Counted from the stretch's first letter, positions 27,344 through 36,623 are shown. The stretch is DNA of 64,000 nt from RYN-230 sp963837515 (GCA_963837515.1 CAWINT010000013.1:124001-188000), one strand, 5' to 3'. A program made the numbers and translations. The notes: a model not told the origin generated them from the sequence alone.

Positions 27344-29394
27344 ATGAGCGAACCGGGCCGCAGCCAAACTATTTCCTGCCCTCCGGGTACCGTTTCGGGC
27401 TCTCCCGGCGGGGCTTCCTGACCGGGATGCCGGGCCCGGGCGCGGTGGCCGGGCCGCCCACCACGACGCTGCCGCTGCCCACCACGACTGCGCCGGAGCA
27501 GTTGCTGCTCACCTGGGGCAGCGATCCCGCCACCTCGGTCACCGTGTCGTGGTCCGCCCCGGGCACGGTTCCGCAGCCCGCCCCGGCGCTGGCCTACTCG
27601 ACGATGCCGATCAGGGCGGCCAACCCGGGCCGGGTGATGCACCTCCCCCCGCCCGCGCCGCTCGACGTCACCCGGCGCTACGGCCGGGCGGCCGCGGTCA
27701 GCTTCACCGACGGACTCAACGGCCAGACCACGTACCACTACCACGTGCAGCTCACCGGCCTGCGGCCCGGCACCCGGTACTACTACCAGGTCAGTGACGG
27801 GGCCGCGGCACCGTCCACCGCCGGTGCGTCGTTCCAGACCGCACCGGCCGGGCGGGCCGCTTTCCGCTTCTCGAGCTACGGTGACCTGGCCACCCCCTCG
27901 TGGGATCTGAACGTCTCCGGGAACATCTGGCACCAGTCGTGCGACAACGCCCACTACGCGGTGAGCGCGATCGAGAACCCAGGGGACGGCGCCGGGCCGC
28001 CGCTGTTCCATCTGCTCAACGGCGACCTGTGTTACGCCAACCTGGAGCTGCTGAACGCTCCCGGGGTGTGGCGGGACTTCGGCGTCAACATCGCCCGGTC
28101 GGCGGCCAGCCGGCCGTGGATGCCCGCCCTCGGCAACCACGAGATCGAGTTCGGCACCGACGACCACGCCGGCCGGCCCGGGTCCGCTCCGGGCGGCGTC
28201 GCGGCCCCGGGCGCGGCCGGCCACTACTGGAACGGCCCGTACGGCTACGGTCACTACCTGAGCCGTTTCCTGCTCCCGGACAACGGCGTGACCAACTGGG
28301 ACGGCAACCGGCTGCGCGGCAATTTCTACCTCTTCCGGGTGGGCACCGTGGCGTTCATCTCCCTGGACGCCGACGACGTCGGCTACCAGGACTGCGGCGC
28401 GGGCTACCTGAACGCGGCGGCCAACGCCGCGCCGGAGACGACCACGTCCGGCGCCCAGATCGGCAACGGCACGACCGCCTACAACCACGGGTACACCGGC
28501 GACCTGAAGATCGTCCCGGAGGACAACGCGGCCGTCCCCGACCCGCGCCGCGGGACCCCGAACCTGCAGACCCGGTGGCTGGACCGGACCCTGGCCGAGG
28601 CGCGCCGGGACCCGGCAGTGGACATGATCGTGGTCGTCATGCACCAGTGCGCGATGTCCACCTCGGTGCCGGGGAACGGTTCCGACCTCGGTATCCGCCG
28701 GGCCTGGCTGCCGCTGTTCGACCGGTACCAGGTCAACCTGGTCCTGTCCGGGCACGAGCACGACTACGAGCGCAGCTACCCGGTCCGTGGTTACGACCGC
28801 GGCGCGCACGGCACCGTGGTGTCCCCGAACCCGGGCCAGACGGCCGGGGCGGCGGTCGACACCCGCCGGCCGGCCGTCGCGGCCACCGAGCCCGCCAGCT
28901 ACCGTGGCCTCCCGGCCTGGAACACCTCCCAGGGCACCGTGTTCCTGGTCCTGGGCGGGGGCGGCACCAACGGGCCGTCCAACGTCTACGGGACCGACGC
29001 CTCGACCCACCTGCCCCAGGCCAAGGTCATCACCGAGCGCAACGCGGTGACCGGCTCGCCGGCGGCCGGGTTCCACCGCAATGCGGCCGACTCGGTCGAG
29101 GACGCGCCCTGGTCGGCGGCCACCGACGCCGGCGACGCCTACGGCTACGCGATCTTCGACGTGGACCCTGGCGAGTGTCCCGGCGACACGACCATCACCA
29201 TGAAGTACTTCGCCATCCCGGCGGTGAGCAACCAGGCGGGCACGGCGCACGACGGCAGCACCACCCTGCCGACGACGCCGCTCGAGACCTTCGTGTTCGG
29301 CCGCCGCGTCCCGGCCGCCGGGCACCGCACCGCCGCTCTGGCGGTGCCGGTCGGCACCGCCGCCCCGGCGGTGCCGACCGGCGCGGCCGGCTGA
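27344..29394 (+). CDS. Tat-exported purple acid phosphatase-like metallophosphoesterase (likely frameshift near the start)
   Basis: The mature part is intact: an N-terminal fibronectin-like PAP domain (LLLTWGSDPATSVTVSW), then the metal-binding motifs YGDLATP, NGDLCYANLE, LGNHEIEF, VMHQCAM and SGHEHDYERSYP. That set defines PAP-type phosphoesterases. The first in-frame ATG is 27427, but just upstream in the same frame lies a twin-arginine motif, LSRRGFLTG, with no start codon before the stop at 27316. ATG 27344 is one frame off; a single extra C near 27369 would give MSEPGRSQTYFLPSG running into the Tat motif. The protein is therefore probably exported folded through Tat. Confidence 0.85.
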
Positions 29395-29500
29395 CGCTCT
29401 CCGCGGCCGGCTGACGCTCTCCGCGGCCGGCTGACGCTCTCCGCGGCCGGCTGATGCTCTCCGCGGCCGGCTGACGCTCTCCGCGGCCGGCTGACGCTCT
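29381..29500 (+). repeat. 20-bp tandem repeat, six copies
   Basis: The unit is ccgcggccggctgacgctct; copies begin about every 20 bases from 29381, one carrying tgatg for tgacg and the first differing at one base. The phosphatase stop codon lies in the first copy. Function unknown; each unit contains a TGA. Confidence 0.85.
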
Positions 29501-29596
29501 CCGCCGGGCTGACCCGCAGGTTGAGCGGGGGTGGACGTTGCCGAACGGCCGTCGCCTATAGCACGATCTTGTCATGCGGAACTCCGGGGGGCGCGG

Positions 29597-30178
29597 ATGC
29601 GCCTGTTGCTGATCGGCGCTCCCGGCGCGGGCAAGGGCACCCAGGCCGGACTCCTCGCCCAGCGGTACGGCCTCACCCACATCTCCAGCGGCGACCTGCT
29701 GCGCCAGCACGTCCGCGAGCAGACGTCGCTGGGCCAGACGATCCGGTCCTACGTGGACCGCGGGGACCTCGTGCCCACCAGCGTCGTCCTCGACATGCTG
29801 CGCAAGCCGGTCGTGGCCGCGGTCCAGTCGGGCGGGTACGTCCTGGACGGCTTTCCGCGCACCGTGGAGCAGGCGCAGGCCTCCTTCCCCACCGCCCGGG
29901 CCCTCGGCGTGGAGGTGCAGGCAGCGGTGCACCTCGACGTGCCGCCGGCCGAACTGGTGCGGCGGCTGCTCGCCCGGCACCGCGGCGCGGACGACACCCG
30001 CGAGATCATCGAGCACCGGCTGCAGGTGTACCAGGAGAAGACCGTGCCGCTGCTGGAGTACTACGCGGGCCGGGAATGGATGTTCACCGTGGACGGGTCC
30101 CAGCCGCCCGGCACCGTGCACGAGGAACTCGTCGCCCGGCTGCGCAAACTGTCCAGCTTGGCCGCCTGGATTCAATAA
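29597..30178 (+). CDS. adk: adenylate kinase
   Basis: 193 residues. P-loop GAPGAGKGTQAGLLA, the NMP-binding signature ISSGDLLR and the family signature YVLDGFPRTVEQA are all present; the lid is the short actinobacterial type (RHRGADDTREIIEHRL). It interconverts ATP and AMP with 2 ADP. It is not next to secY or map, the usual adk setting, so it may be a second adenylate kinase of the genome. The ATG at 29597 gives the canonical N-terminus MRLLLIGAPG. It converges with the Fpg-like gene. Confidence 0.88.
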   Translation: MRLLLIGAPGAGKGTQAGLLAQRYGLTHISSGDLLRQHVREQTSLGQTIRSYVDRGDLVPTSVVLDMLRKPVVAAVQSGGYVLDGFPRTVEQAQASFPTARALGVEVQAAVHLDVPPAELVRRLLARHRGADDTREIIEHRLQVYQEKTVPLLEYYAGREWMFTVDGSQPPGTVHEELVARLRKLSSLAAWIQ

Positions 30179-30193
30179 GCCGCGGGACGCGGC
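30179..30193. terminator. small hairpin between convergent genes
   Basis: GCCGCG-GGA-CGCGGC, a 6-bp stem directly after the adenylate kinase stop and before the end of the convergent glycosylase gene. It may serve both. Confidence 0.4.
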
Positions 30194-30194
30194 G

Positions 30195-31043
30195 CTAGGC
30201 GGGACGCAGCGCCTGCTCGCGCGCGCACCACCAGGTGGACCGGCCGCCGACCGTGCCGTGCACCATCGGAGCGCCGTCTCGGGGACAGACCGCGCCCGGG
30301 TGCCGGGCGCTGATCATCTCCCCGGTGTGCGCGCCGCCATTGGCCAGCGCGGCGCCCAGCGCCGCTTTCGTCGCCCGGTACAGCCGGTTGACCTGCGCGG
30401 TGGACAGCGCGTTGACCGGCGTCAGCGGCGACACCCTGGCCTGCCAGAGGATCTCATCGGCCAGCAGGTTGCCGATCCCGGCGATCTTGGACTGGTCGAG
30501 CAGGCGCGCCTTGACGGCCACCGTCCCCTTGCTGATCAGCGCCCGGAAGCCGGCCGGGGACACGTCCGCGGCGTCCGGCCCGAGCCGGCCGACGTCGGGG
30601 TCGAGCCGGACCCGGCCCAGCCGGCGCGGGTCCAGCAGCACCAGGCTGCCGCCGTCGGCGAAGCGGAGCGTGAACCGGTTCCACCGGCCGGGACGGGGCC
30701 GCCCCACGCCGCGGAGCGGGTCACCGCCCTCGGTCACCTGGCCGTCCGGCCCGGTGACCACGAGGCGTCCGCTCATCCCCAGGTGAATCCCGAGTTCCGG
30801 GCCGCCGGGCGGCTCCTGACCCGTCGCCTCACCCGTCGCGGTACCCGAGGTGTCCAGCCAGATGGTCTTGCCGCGCCGGTGCGCCCGGGTCAGGCGGCGC
30901 CCGAGCAGCGCGCTGCGCAGCTCGCCGGGGGCGTGCGGGCGGGTGATGTAACGGTCGGAGTCGTCCACGTCCACGATCTGCCGGTGCAGCGCGTGCCCGG
31001 CGATCAGCTGGCGGGCGGCCTCCACCTCGGGCAACTCGGGCAC
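30195..31043 (-). CDS. Fpg/Nei-family DNA glycosylase
   Basis: 282 residues from GTG 31043, which gives the required N-terminal Pro-Glu (PELPEVEAARQ) that forms the Schiff base with damaged DNA. The helix-two-turn-helix region (LLDQSKIAGIGNLLADEILWQA) is intact, with the conserved Asn and Glu. The C-terminal zinc finger is incomplete: CPRDG and WWCAREQ keep only one Cys of each expected pair. Zinc-less or partial-finger members exist among Nei-like proteins, so activity is still possible. It probably removes oxidised bases; Fpg versus Nei specificity is undecided. It lies 16 bases after the RamB-type gene on the same strand. Confidence 0.85.
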   Translation of the reverse strand: MPELPEVEAARQLIAGHALHRQIVDVDDSDRYITRPHAPGELRSALLGRRLTRAHRRGKTIWLDTSGTATGEATGQEPPGGPELGIHLGMSGRLVVTGPDGQVTEGGDPLRGVGRPRPGRWNRFTLRFADGGSLVLLDPRRLGRVRLDPDVGRLGPDAADVSPAGFRALISKGTVAVKARLLDQSKIAGIGNLLADEILWQARVSPLTPVNALSTAQVNRLYRATKAALGAALANGGAHTGEMISARHPGAVCPRDGAPMVHGTVGGRSTWWCAREQALRPA

Positions 31044-31059
31044 GGCTCCAGTCTCCCCG

Positions 31060-32556
31060 TCAGGCCGGCTGGCCGGGCAGGTGGGAATGCAGCCCCGCGT
31101 CGGGGTACGCCGGGTCGCCGTGGGCACCGCCCGCCTCCCACATGGCGTACGGGATGAAGCTGCCGTGGTTCGGGTCCGGGTCGAGGATCTTCCCGATCGC
31201 CGGGAAGGCCCGCTGCGGGCAGGTGTTCCGGTCGCACACCTTGCACCCCGGGCCGATCGGGATGAGCGCCGACGGGCTGGCCAGGTCCAGCCCGTGCGAG
31301 TAGACCAGCCGCGGCGCGTCCCGCAGGTCACAGCCCAGGCCGATGGCGAACGTCTTGCCCAGCGTCCCGTACCCGCCGTAGCGGCGGGACACGGTGCGGG
31401 CCACCCACAGGTAGCTGCGGCCGTCGGGCATCTGGGCCGGCTGGGTCTGGATCTCGCCCGGGTGGGCGAACGCCTCGTAGACGGCCCACAGCGGGCACGA
31501 CCCGCCCACCCGGGAGAAGTGGAAGCTCGTCGCGGACTGGCGCTTGGAAATGTTGCCCGCCCGGTCCACCCGCACGAAGATGAACGGCACACCGCGGGCG
31601 CCGGGACGCTGCAGCGTGCTGAGCCGGTGGGCGACGGTCTCGTAACCGACGTCGAACCGGCGCTGCAGCAGGTCGATGTCGTAGCGGAGCGTCTCCGCCG
31701 CGTCGCGGAACAAGCGGTAGGGCAGTACCAGGGCCCCGGCGAAGTAGCTGGCCAGCCCGATCCGGCACAGCATCCGTGCGTCCTCGCCGGACATGCTGGC
31801 GTCCGCCACGATCTGGTCGATCTCCTCGGACACCTCCATGGCGGCCAGGTGGGTAGCCAGTTGGAAGGCCCGCTGGCCCGAGGCGAGCAGCGGGGACAGC
31901 ATCAGCAGCCTGGCGTCCGGGTCGTACCGCCGCTTGACCCGCTGGTCCCCCGCGGGCAGGTCAGCCACCCGGATGCCATGCCGCCGGCCCAGCCGCTGGT
32001 CGATCCCAGCGGCGGTGTTGCCGATGGTGAGTCCCGCCGCGGTGAAGATCCGCTCGGCGGCGAGGTCCAGGGTGGGGAAATAGTTCCGCCGTGCGTAGAA
32101 CAGCTCCTGGACCTCCTCCTGCGCCATGGGCGGCGGCACGGGCACGTCGCCTGCCTCGCCGGAGTCGATGCGGCTCATGATCGTCTCGTTGACGTCGCGC
32201 AGGTGGCGGTAGCGGCGGTGCAGCTCGATCACGTACCGGCCCACCGCCGGCAAGGTCGCCGCCAGCTCGCGGATCTCCGCCATGGAGACCTGCTCCCCGC
32301 CGGACGGGTCGGTCAGCACGTCGCGGAGCTGCGCCACCAGGCGGTCGGTATCCTCGGCCGAAAACTGCTGCAGGTCGGCGTCGAACACGCTGGCCAGTTT
32401 GAGCAGCACGGAGGCCGTCATCGGGCGCTGGCTGGATTCCAGCTGATTCACATAGCTGGGGGAGATGTCCAGCGCGCTCGCCAGGGCGGACTGGGTGAGG
32501 CCGCGTTCCTCGCGGAAACGGCGCAGCCGGACGCCCACCCGGGCTTTGGTGACCAC
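31060..32556 (-). CDS. ramB: RamB-type transcriptional regulator (XRE + ImmA/IrrE-like + DUF2083)
   Basis: 498 residues. An N-terminal XRE helix-turn-helix (REERGLTQSALASALDISPSYVNQLESS) is followed by the DUF955/ImmA-like and DUF2083 regions (VGGSCPLWAVYEAF, GPGCKVCDRNTCPQRAFPAI). That is the layout of RamB, a regulator of acetate and glyoxylate-cycle genes in corynebacteria and mycobacteria. GTG 32556 is chosen because it aligns with the RamB N-terminus. The gene is divergent from PEPCK, a gluconeogenic enzyme, so direct control of PEPCK by this regulator is likely (inference). The conserved Cys cluster at the C-terminus may sense a metabolite or metal. Confidence 0.82.
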   Translation of the reverse strand: MVTKARVGVRLRRFREERGLTQSALASALDISPSYVNQLESSQRPMTASVLLKLASVFDADLQQFSAEDTDRLVAQLRDVLTDPSGGEQVSMAEIRELAATLPAVGRYVIELHRRYRHLRDVNETIMSRIDSGEAGDVPVPPPMAQEEVQELFYARRNYFPTLDLAAERIFTAAGLTIGNTAAGIDQRLGRRHGIRVADLPAGDQRVKRRYDPDARLLMLSPLLASGQRAFQLATHLAAMEVSEEIDQIVADASMSGEDARMLCRIGLASYFAGALVLPYRLFRDAAETLRYDIDLLQRRFDVGYETVAHRLSTLQRPGARGVPFIFVRVDRAGNISKRQSATSFHFSRVGGSCPLWAVYEAFAHPGEIQTQPAQMPDGRSYLWVARTVSRRYGGYGTLGKTFAIGLGCDLRDAPRLVYSHGLDLASPSALIPIGPGCKVCDRNTCPQRAFPAIGKILDPDPNHGSFIPYAMWEAGGAHGDPAYPDAGLHSHLPGQPA

Positions 32557-32860
32557 TATCACACCCTGTCTGGCAGAGCTTGCGCTCTCCCGGTCATAGC
32601 GTAACCGCTCGCCTCTCCCGGACCCGGCCCCACTAATCCCCCAGGTCCGGCTGGGCGGAGCGGCGTTAATCGGTCTAGACCACCAGGCAACACCTTCACA
32701 ACAATTACAGAATAGCGAATTCGGCGCCACAAACCTCCACACGAGCAGGTGCTACCGTCCTCCGGCCGGCCCGTGCATCTTGTTAAAGTAAGCCCCCGGT
32801 TTCTCGGGCCCGACACGAGACGAGATGCGGGCACCGGGCCGGCGATCGGAAGGACTTCCT
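32557..32860. promoter_or_regulatory. divergent promoter region, ramB-type gene and PEPCK
   Basis: A 304-base intergenic segment, AT-richer around 32680-32740 (for example acaacaattacagaatagcg). It must hold both promoters and probably an operator for the regulator. No exact site can be assigned by eye. Confidence 0.5.
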
Positions 32861-34684
32861 GTGAGTGACGCTATTCCCGGACTGGACCAGCCGCCGACGA
32901 CCCACGCCGGGCTGATCGCCTGGGTAAACGAGATCGCCGCCCGCACCAAGCCGGCCAGCGTGCAGTGGTGCGACGGCTCACAGGAGGAATGGGACCAGCT
33001 CACCACGCTGCTCGTGGAGCAGGGGACGCTGCAGCCGCTCGACCCGGAACTGCGCCCCGGCAGCTTCCTGGCCCGCTCGGACCCCTCGGACGTCGCCCGC
33101 GTCGAAGACCGCACGTTCATCTGCGCGGAGCAGGAATCCGACGCCGGGCCGACGAACAACTGGGTCGCGCCCGACGAGATGCGCCGGACGTTCGCGGAGA
33201 TCTTCGACGGCGCCATGGCCGGGCGGACCATGTACGTCGTCCCGTTCTGCATGGGCCCGCTCGGTTCGCGGATCTCCCAGCTCGGCGTGGAGATCACCGA
33301 CTCGCCGTACGTGGCCGCGTCGATGCGGGTGATGACCCGGATGGGCGCGCCAGTGCTGGCGGAACTCGGTACCGACGGTTTCTTCGTCCGGGCCGTGCAC
33401 TCGGTGGGCGCGCCGCTGCAGCCGGGACAGGAAGACGTGCCCTGGCCGTGCAACAAGACCAAGTACATCTCGCACTTCCCGGAGACCCGGGAAATCTGGT
33501 CCTACGGGTCCGGGTACGGCGGCAACGCGCTGCTGGGCAAGAAGTGCTACGCGCTGCGGATCGCCTCGGCGATGGCCCGGGACGAGGGCTGGCTGGCCGA
33601 GCACATGCTCATTCTCAAGGTCACGCCGCCGGACGGGGCGGCCAAGTACCTGGCCGCCGCCTTCCCGTCGGCGTGTGGCAAGACCAACCTGGCGATGCTC
33701 CAGCCAACAATCCCCGGCTGGAAGATCGAGACCATCGGCGACGACATCGCCTGGATGCGGTTCGGCCCGGACGGCCGGCTGTACGCGATCAACCCGGAGG
33801 CCGGGTTCTTCGGCGTCGCCCCCGGGACCAGCGCGCACACCAACCCCAACGCGCTGCGGATGCTCGCCAGGAACACGATCTTCACGAACGTGGCGCTCAC
33901 CGACGACGGCGACGTGTGGTGGGAGGGCCTGACCGAGGAGCCCCCGGCCCACCTGACCGACTGGCGGGGGCAGGACTGGACGCCGGACGCCGGCCGCCCG
34001 GCCGCCCACCCCAACTCCCGGTTCACGGTGGACGCCGCCCAGTGCCCGTCGATCGCCCCCGAATGGGACGACCCGGCCGGCGTCCCCATCTCCGCGATCC
34101 TGTTCGGCGGCCGCCGGGCCACCGCGGTGCCGCTGGTCACCGAGGCGTTCTCCTGGCAGCACGGGGTCTTCATGGGCGCGACCATCGCGTCGGAGAAGAC
34201 TGCGGCGGCCGAGGGCACCGTCGGGGAACTGCGCCATGACCCGTTCGCGATGCTGCCGTTCTGCGGCTACAACATGGGTGACTACTTCGGCCACTGGCTG
34301 AAGATCGGCGACACCGCCGACGCGGCGAAGCTGCCGCGGCTGTACGCGGTGAACTGGTTCCGCAAGAACGCGGACGGCCAGTTCGCCTGGCCGGGCTTCG
34401 GCGAGAACAGCCGCGTGCTCAAGTGGATCACCGAGCGGCTGAACGGCCGGGCCGCGGCGGAGGCCACCCCGATCGGGTACCTGCCCGCCGAGGGCGCGCT
34501 GGACACCGGTGGGCTGGGGATCAGCGACGCTGACCTCAAGCTGCTGCTGTCGGTGGAGGTCGGCACCTGGCTGGACGAGGCCGACCACGCCCGGGAGTAC
34601 TTCACCATGTTCGGAAGCCACCTGCCCGAACGACTGTGGCAGGAGTACGAGGCCCTGGTGGAGCGGCTCAAGACGGCCAACTGA
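32861..34684 (+). CDS. pckG: phosphoenolpyruvate carboxykinase (GTP)
   Basis: 607 residues, the usual length. The start is GTG 32861, with GGAAGGA eight bases upstream. The GTP-type signature FPSACGKTNLAML contains the P-loop and catalytic Cys. Other conserved stretches are NNWVAPDEM, VVPFCMGPLGS, NPEAGFFGVAPGTS and FCGYNMGDYFGHWL. It converts oxaloacetate and GTP to PEP, CO2 and GDP, the first step of gluconeogenesis from C4 acids. It is divergent from a RamB-type regulator of C2 metabolism and followed by a strong hairpin. Confidence 0.95.
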   Translation: MSDAIPGLDQPPTTHAGLIAWVNEIAARTKPASVQWCDGSQEEWDQLTTLLVEQGTLQPLDPELRPGSFLARSDPSDVARVEDRTFICAEQESDAGPTNNWVAPDEMRRTFAEIFDGAMAGRTMYVVPFCMGPLGSRISQLGVEITDSPYVAASMRVMTRMGAPVLAELGTDGFFVRAVHSVGAPLQPGQEDVPWPCNKTKYISHFPETREIWSYGSGYGGNALLGKKCYALRIASAMARDEGWLAEHMLILKVTPPDGAAKYLAAAFPSACGKTNLAMLQPTIPGWKIETIGDDIAWMRFGPDGRLYAINPEAGFFGVAPGTSAHTNPNALRMLARNTIFTNVALTDDGDVWWEGLTEEPPAHLTDWRGQDWTPDAGRPAAHPNSRFTVDAAQCPSIAPEWDDPAGVPISAILFGGRRATAVPLVTEAFSWQHGVFMGATIASEKTAAAEGTVGELRHDPFAMLPFCGYNMGDYFGHWLKIGDTADAAKLPRLYAVNWFRKNADGQFAWPGFGENSRVLKWITERLNGRAAAEATPIGYLPAEGALDTGGLGISDADLKLLLSVEVGTWLDEADHAREYFTMFGSHLPERLWQEYEALVERLKTAN

Positions 34685-34707
34685 CCCGCTCCGGCGGTTC
34701 AGCGCAC

Positions 34708-34751
34708 CGCACGCCCCGGGCCGGTCCTCAGCGACCGGCCCGGGGCGTGCG
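34708..34751 (+). terminator. strong hairpin terminator after PEPCK
   Basis: A 19-bp perfect GC-rich stem around the 6-base loop ctcagc, starting 24 bases after the stop. There is no T run, as is common in actinomycete terminators. Confidence 0.75.
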
Positions 34752-34850
34752 CAGCTCCGGGACCGATGTGGGGACCAAGGGCTCTGGGACCAGGCCCGGC
34801 CCCGAGTGACGGTGTGCCCAGGAGGTTGCCGCGCGGAACGGAGGCCGGTC

Positions 34851-35819
34851 ATGGCGCAGCGGCTACGGGGGTGGCGGAAGCTGGCCGGCTCGGCCTGGGG
34901 CCGTCCCAACGACCCACAGTTCTACGGCGACCTGGAAGTGGACGCCGCAGCGCTGCAGAACTACCTGGCCGATGCCCGACGGCAGACCGGCGTGCACCTC
35001 ACGGTGACCCATCTCGTCGGCCGGGCGGTCGCGCACGGCCTGGCCGAGGTGCCGGAACTCCGGGTCCGCCTGGCCCGGGGACGGGAGTACCGGCGGGAGA
35101 GCACCGACGTCTTCTTCATCGTCACGGCGGCCAGCGGCGAGGAACTGACCGGCGTCAAGGTGCAGGACGCCGACCGCAAATCCGCGGTGGAGATAGCCCG
35201 GGAGGTGAGCGAGCGGTGCGCCGCGATCCAGGCCGGGCACGACCCGGAACTCGGCCGTGGTAAGGCCCTGCTCGCCACCCTGCCGCCGGGCCTGCTGCGA
35301 GGCGCGCTGCGCCTCGGTGCCTGGCTCACCTCCGACCTCAACCTGGATCTGAGCCGGATCGGCATGCCGCGGCAGGCGTTCGGCAGCGCGATGATCACGT
35401 CGATCGGCATGTGGGGCATTCACCACGCGTACTCCCCGCTAGCGCACTACTACCGGGTGCCGGTGCTGATCCTCGTCGGCGCGATCCGGCGGGTGCCGGT
35501 GGCCGTCGAGGACCGGGTCCTGGCCCGCCCGGTCCTGACGCTCACGGCTACCTTCGACCACCGGTACGTGGACGGCTTCCACGCCGCGCAGTTCGCCAAG
35601 GCGGTGCAGGAGTACTGCGCGGCGCCAGCCAAGTTCGAGCCCGCCCTGCCCGCCGGCCCCGGGCAAGCCGGCCCGGGCAAGCCTGGCCCCGGGCAAGCGG
35701 GCCCCAGGCAAGCGGGCCCCAGGCAAGCGGGCCCCAGGCAAGCGGGCCCCAGGCAAGCGGGCCCCAGGCAAGCGGGCCGGGGACAGGCCCGGGCAGGACA
35801 GTCCGGGGCGGTCGCCTGA
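34851..35819 (+). CDS. stand-alone 2-oxoacid dehydrogenase-type acyltransferase (E2 catalytic) domain protein
   Basis: 322 residues; ATG 34851 with GGAGG eight bases upstream. Residues about 1-265 match the catalytic domain of dihydrolipoamide acyltransferases, including the active-site DHRYVDG near the end. Lipoyl and E1/E3-binding domains are absent, so it cannot be a normal E2 core subunit; it may acylate another thiol or act in a different complex. The tail has five GPRQA pentapeptides encoded by an exact 15-bp repeat (35701-35775) and looks disordered. The gene is flanked by terminators and seems monocistronic. Confidence 0.72.
   Translation: MAQRLRGWRKLAGSAWGRPNDPQFYGDLEVDAAALQNYLADARRQTGVHLTVTHLVGRAVAHGLAEVPELRVRLARGREYRRESTDVFFIVTAASGEELTGVKVQDADRKSAVEIAREVSERCAAIQAGHDPELGRGKALLATLPPGLLRGALRLGAWLTSDLNLDLSRIGMPRQAFGSAMITSIGMWGIHHAYSPLAHYYRVPVLILVGAIRRVPVAVEDRVLARPVLTLTATFDHRYVDGFHAAQFAKAVQEYCAAPAKFEPALPAGPGQAGPGKPGPGQAGPRQAGPRQAGPRQAGPRQAGPRQAGRGQARAGQSGAVA
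35701..35775 (+). repeat. 15-bp in-frame tandem repeat, five copies
   Basis: Unit gccccaggcaagcgg, identical in all five copies. It encodes GPRQA repeats at the C-terminus of the acyltransferase; one or two degenerate copies precede it. Confidence 0.85.
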
Positions 35820-35995
35820 GGAAGGTGCCGCCCGGGCCGGTCGCGGACATTCCCGGAATAGGGCAGCAGGGTCACGCCCAGCGATCGGCCCAGGGCCGGC
35901 CGGAATGCCCGCCGGAAAAACGTGAGCGGTCCGCTTAGTTGTTAAGCGGGAAAGGCATACCAACCGCCTGGACGAATGCCACCCGAATATCAGCC

Positions 35996-36316
35996 CTAAA
36001 ACATCCAGGGCTTGGCGGCGCTGGCCATGATCCGCCCCAGGTGCGTCCGGGAGCCTGCGCCGGGCGCGCCCCGATGCGCGTTGACCGGGCTGACGTAGCT
36101 GCTCTGGACTGGGCTTTCGTGGCTGGTCCGGGGACTGTGCTGGCCCGGCAGGAACAGCCCGGCCGCTGCGCCGAGGGTCCCCAGAGCGACCGCCGCTGCC
36201 ATCGTTCCGCGCCTGACCCAGGTGCGCAGATTTCCCGCCGAGGGTGCCCGGTGAGCGCCGCGGACAGACCCGCTGCGGCACGGAATCAGCTGGCTTAGCG
36301 ACCTATGAATCTGCAT
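35996..36316 (-). CDS. small hypothetical membrane-anchored protein
   Basis: 106 residues from ATG 36316 (AAAGGA about 12 bases upstream); ATG 36340 is also possible, with GAAGGTGA before it. The only recognisable element is one hydrophobic segment (TMAAAVALGTLGAAAGLFLPG) preceded by Arg residues. A single-pass protein with a short exported or cytoplasmic tail is likely. It is divergent from the AfsR-type regulator. No family recognised. Confidence 0.4.
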   Translation of the reverse strand: MQIHRSLSQLIPCRSGSVRGAHRAPSAGNLRTWVRRGTMAAAVALGTLGAAAGLFLPGQHSPRTSHESPVQSSYVSPVNAHRGAPGAGSRTHLGRIMASAAKPWMF

Positions 36317-36473
36317 CGTAGAATTCCTTTCATTGGTCACCTTCGGAGCGAAAAGCTACACCACCACCCATCGCCATATATGGCAATTGCCATAATTCCG
36401 CCCGCCCGGCCAGGCGGCTTGCGCCGCGCAGCGTGCCGCCGTCCACGGCCAGTAGCACGTCACTGCCTTGCCC

Positions 36474-36503
36474 GTTGGCACGTGCCGCGTGTTGGCACGT
36501 GCC
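36474..36503. promoter_or_regulatory. paired palindromic operator candidate upstream of the AfsR-type gene
   Basis: GTTGGCACGTGCC occurs twice (36474-36486 and 36491-36503), each containing the perfect 10-bp palindrome GGCACGTGCC, with centres 17 bases apart. It lies about 120 bases before the regulator start, inside the divergent region. Confidence 0.6.
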
Positions 36504-36623
36504 ACTTCACCGGTGGCGAATGACGGGGCCGTGGTCCTGGGTACCTACTAAGGGCACGCTTTCTACCGCACCTCATACGGAGTCAACGGACGTCGCCCGC
36601 GGGCGGCAGGACGCAAGGCGATC

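Noticed and set aside
27271..29325. Long antisense open frame (about 680 codons) opposite the phosphatase gene
   Set aside because: High-GC DNA keeps antisense frames open; the text is repetitive Gly/Arg/Val, while the plus strand carries all the phosphatase motifs.
32978..34909. Antisense open frame opposite PEPCK
   Set aside because: It covers a fully conserved PEPCK gene; low-complexity text.
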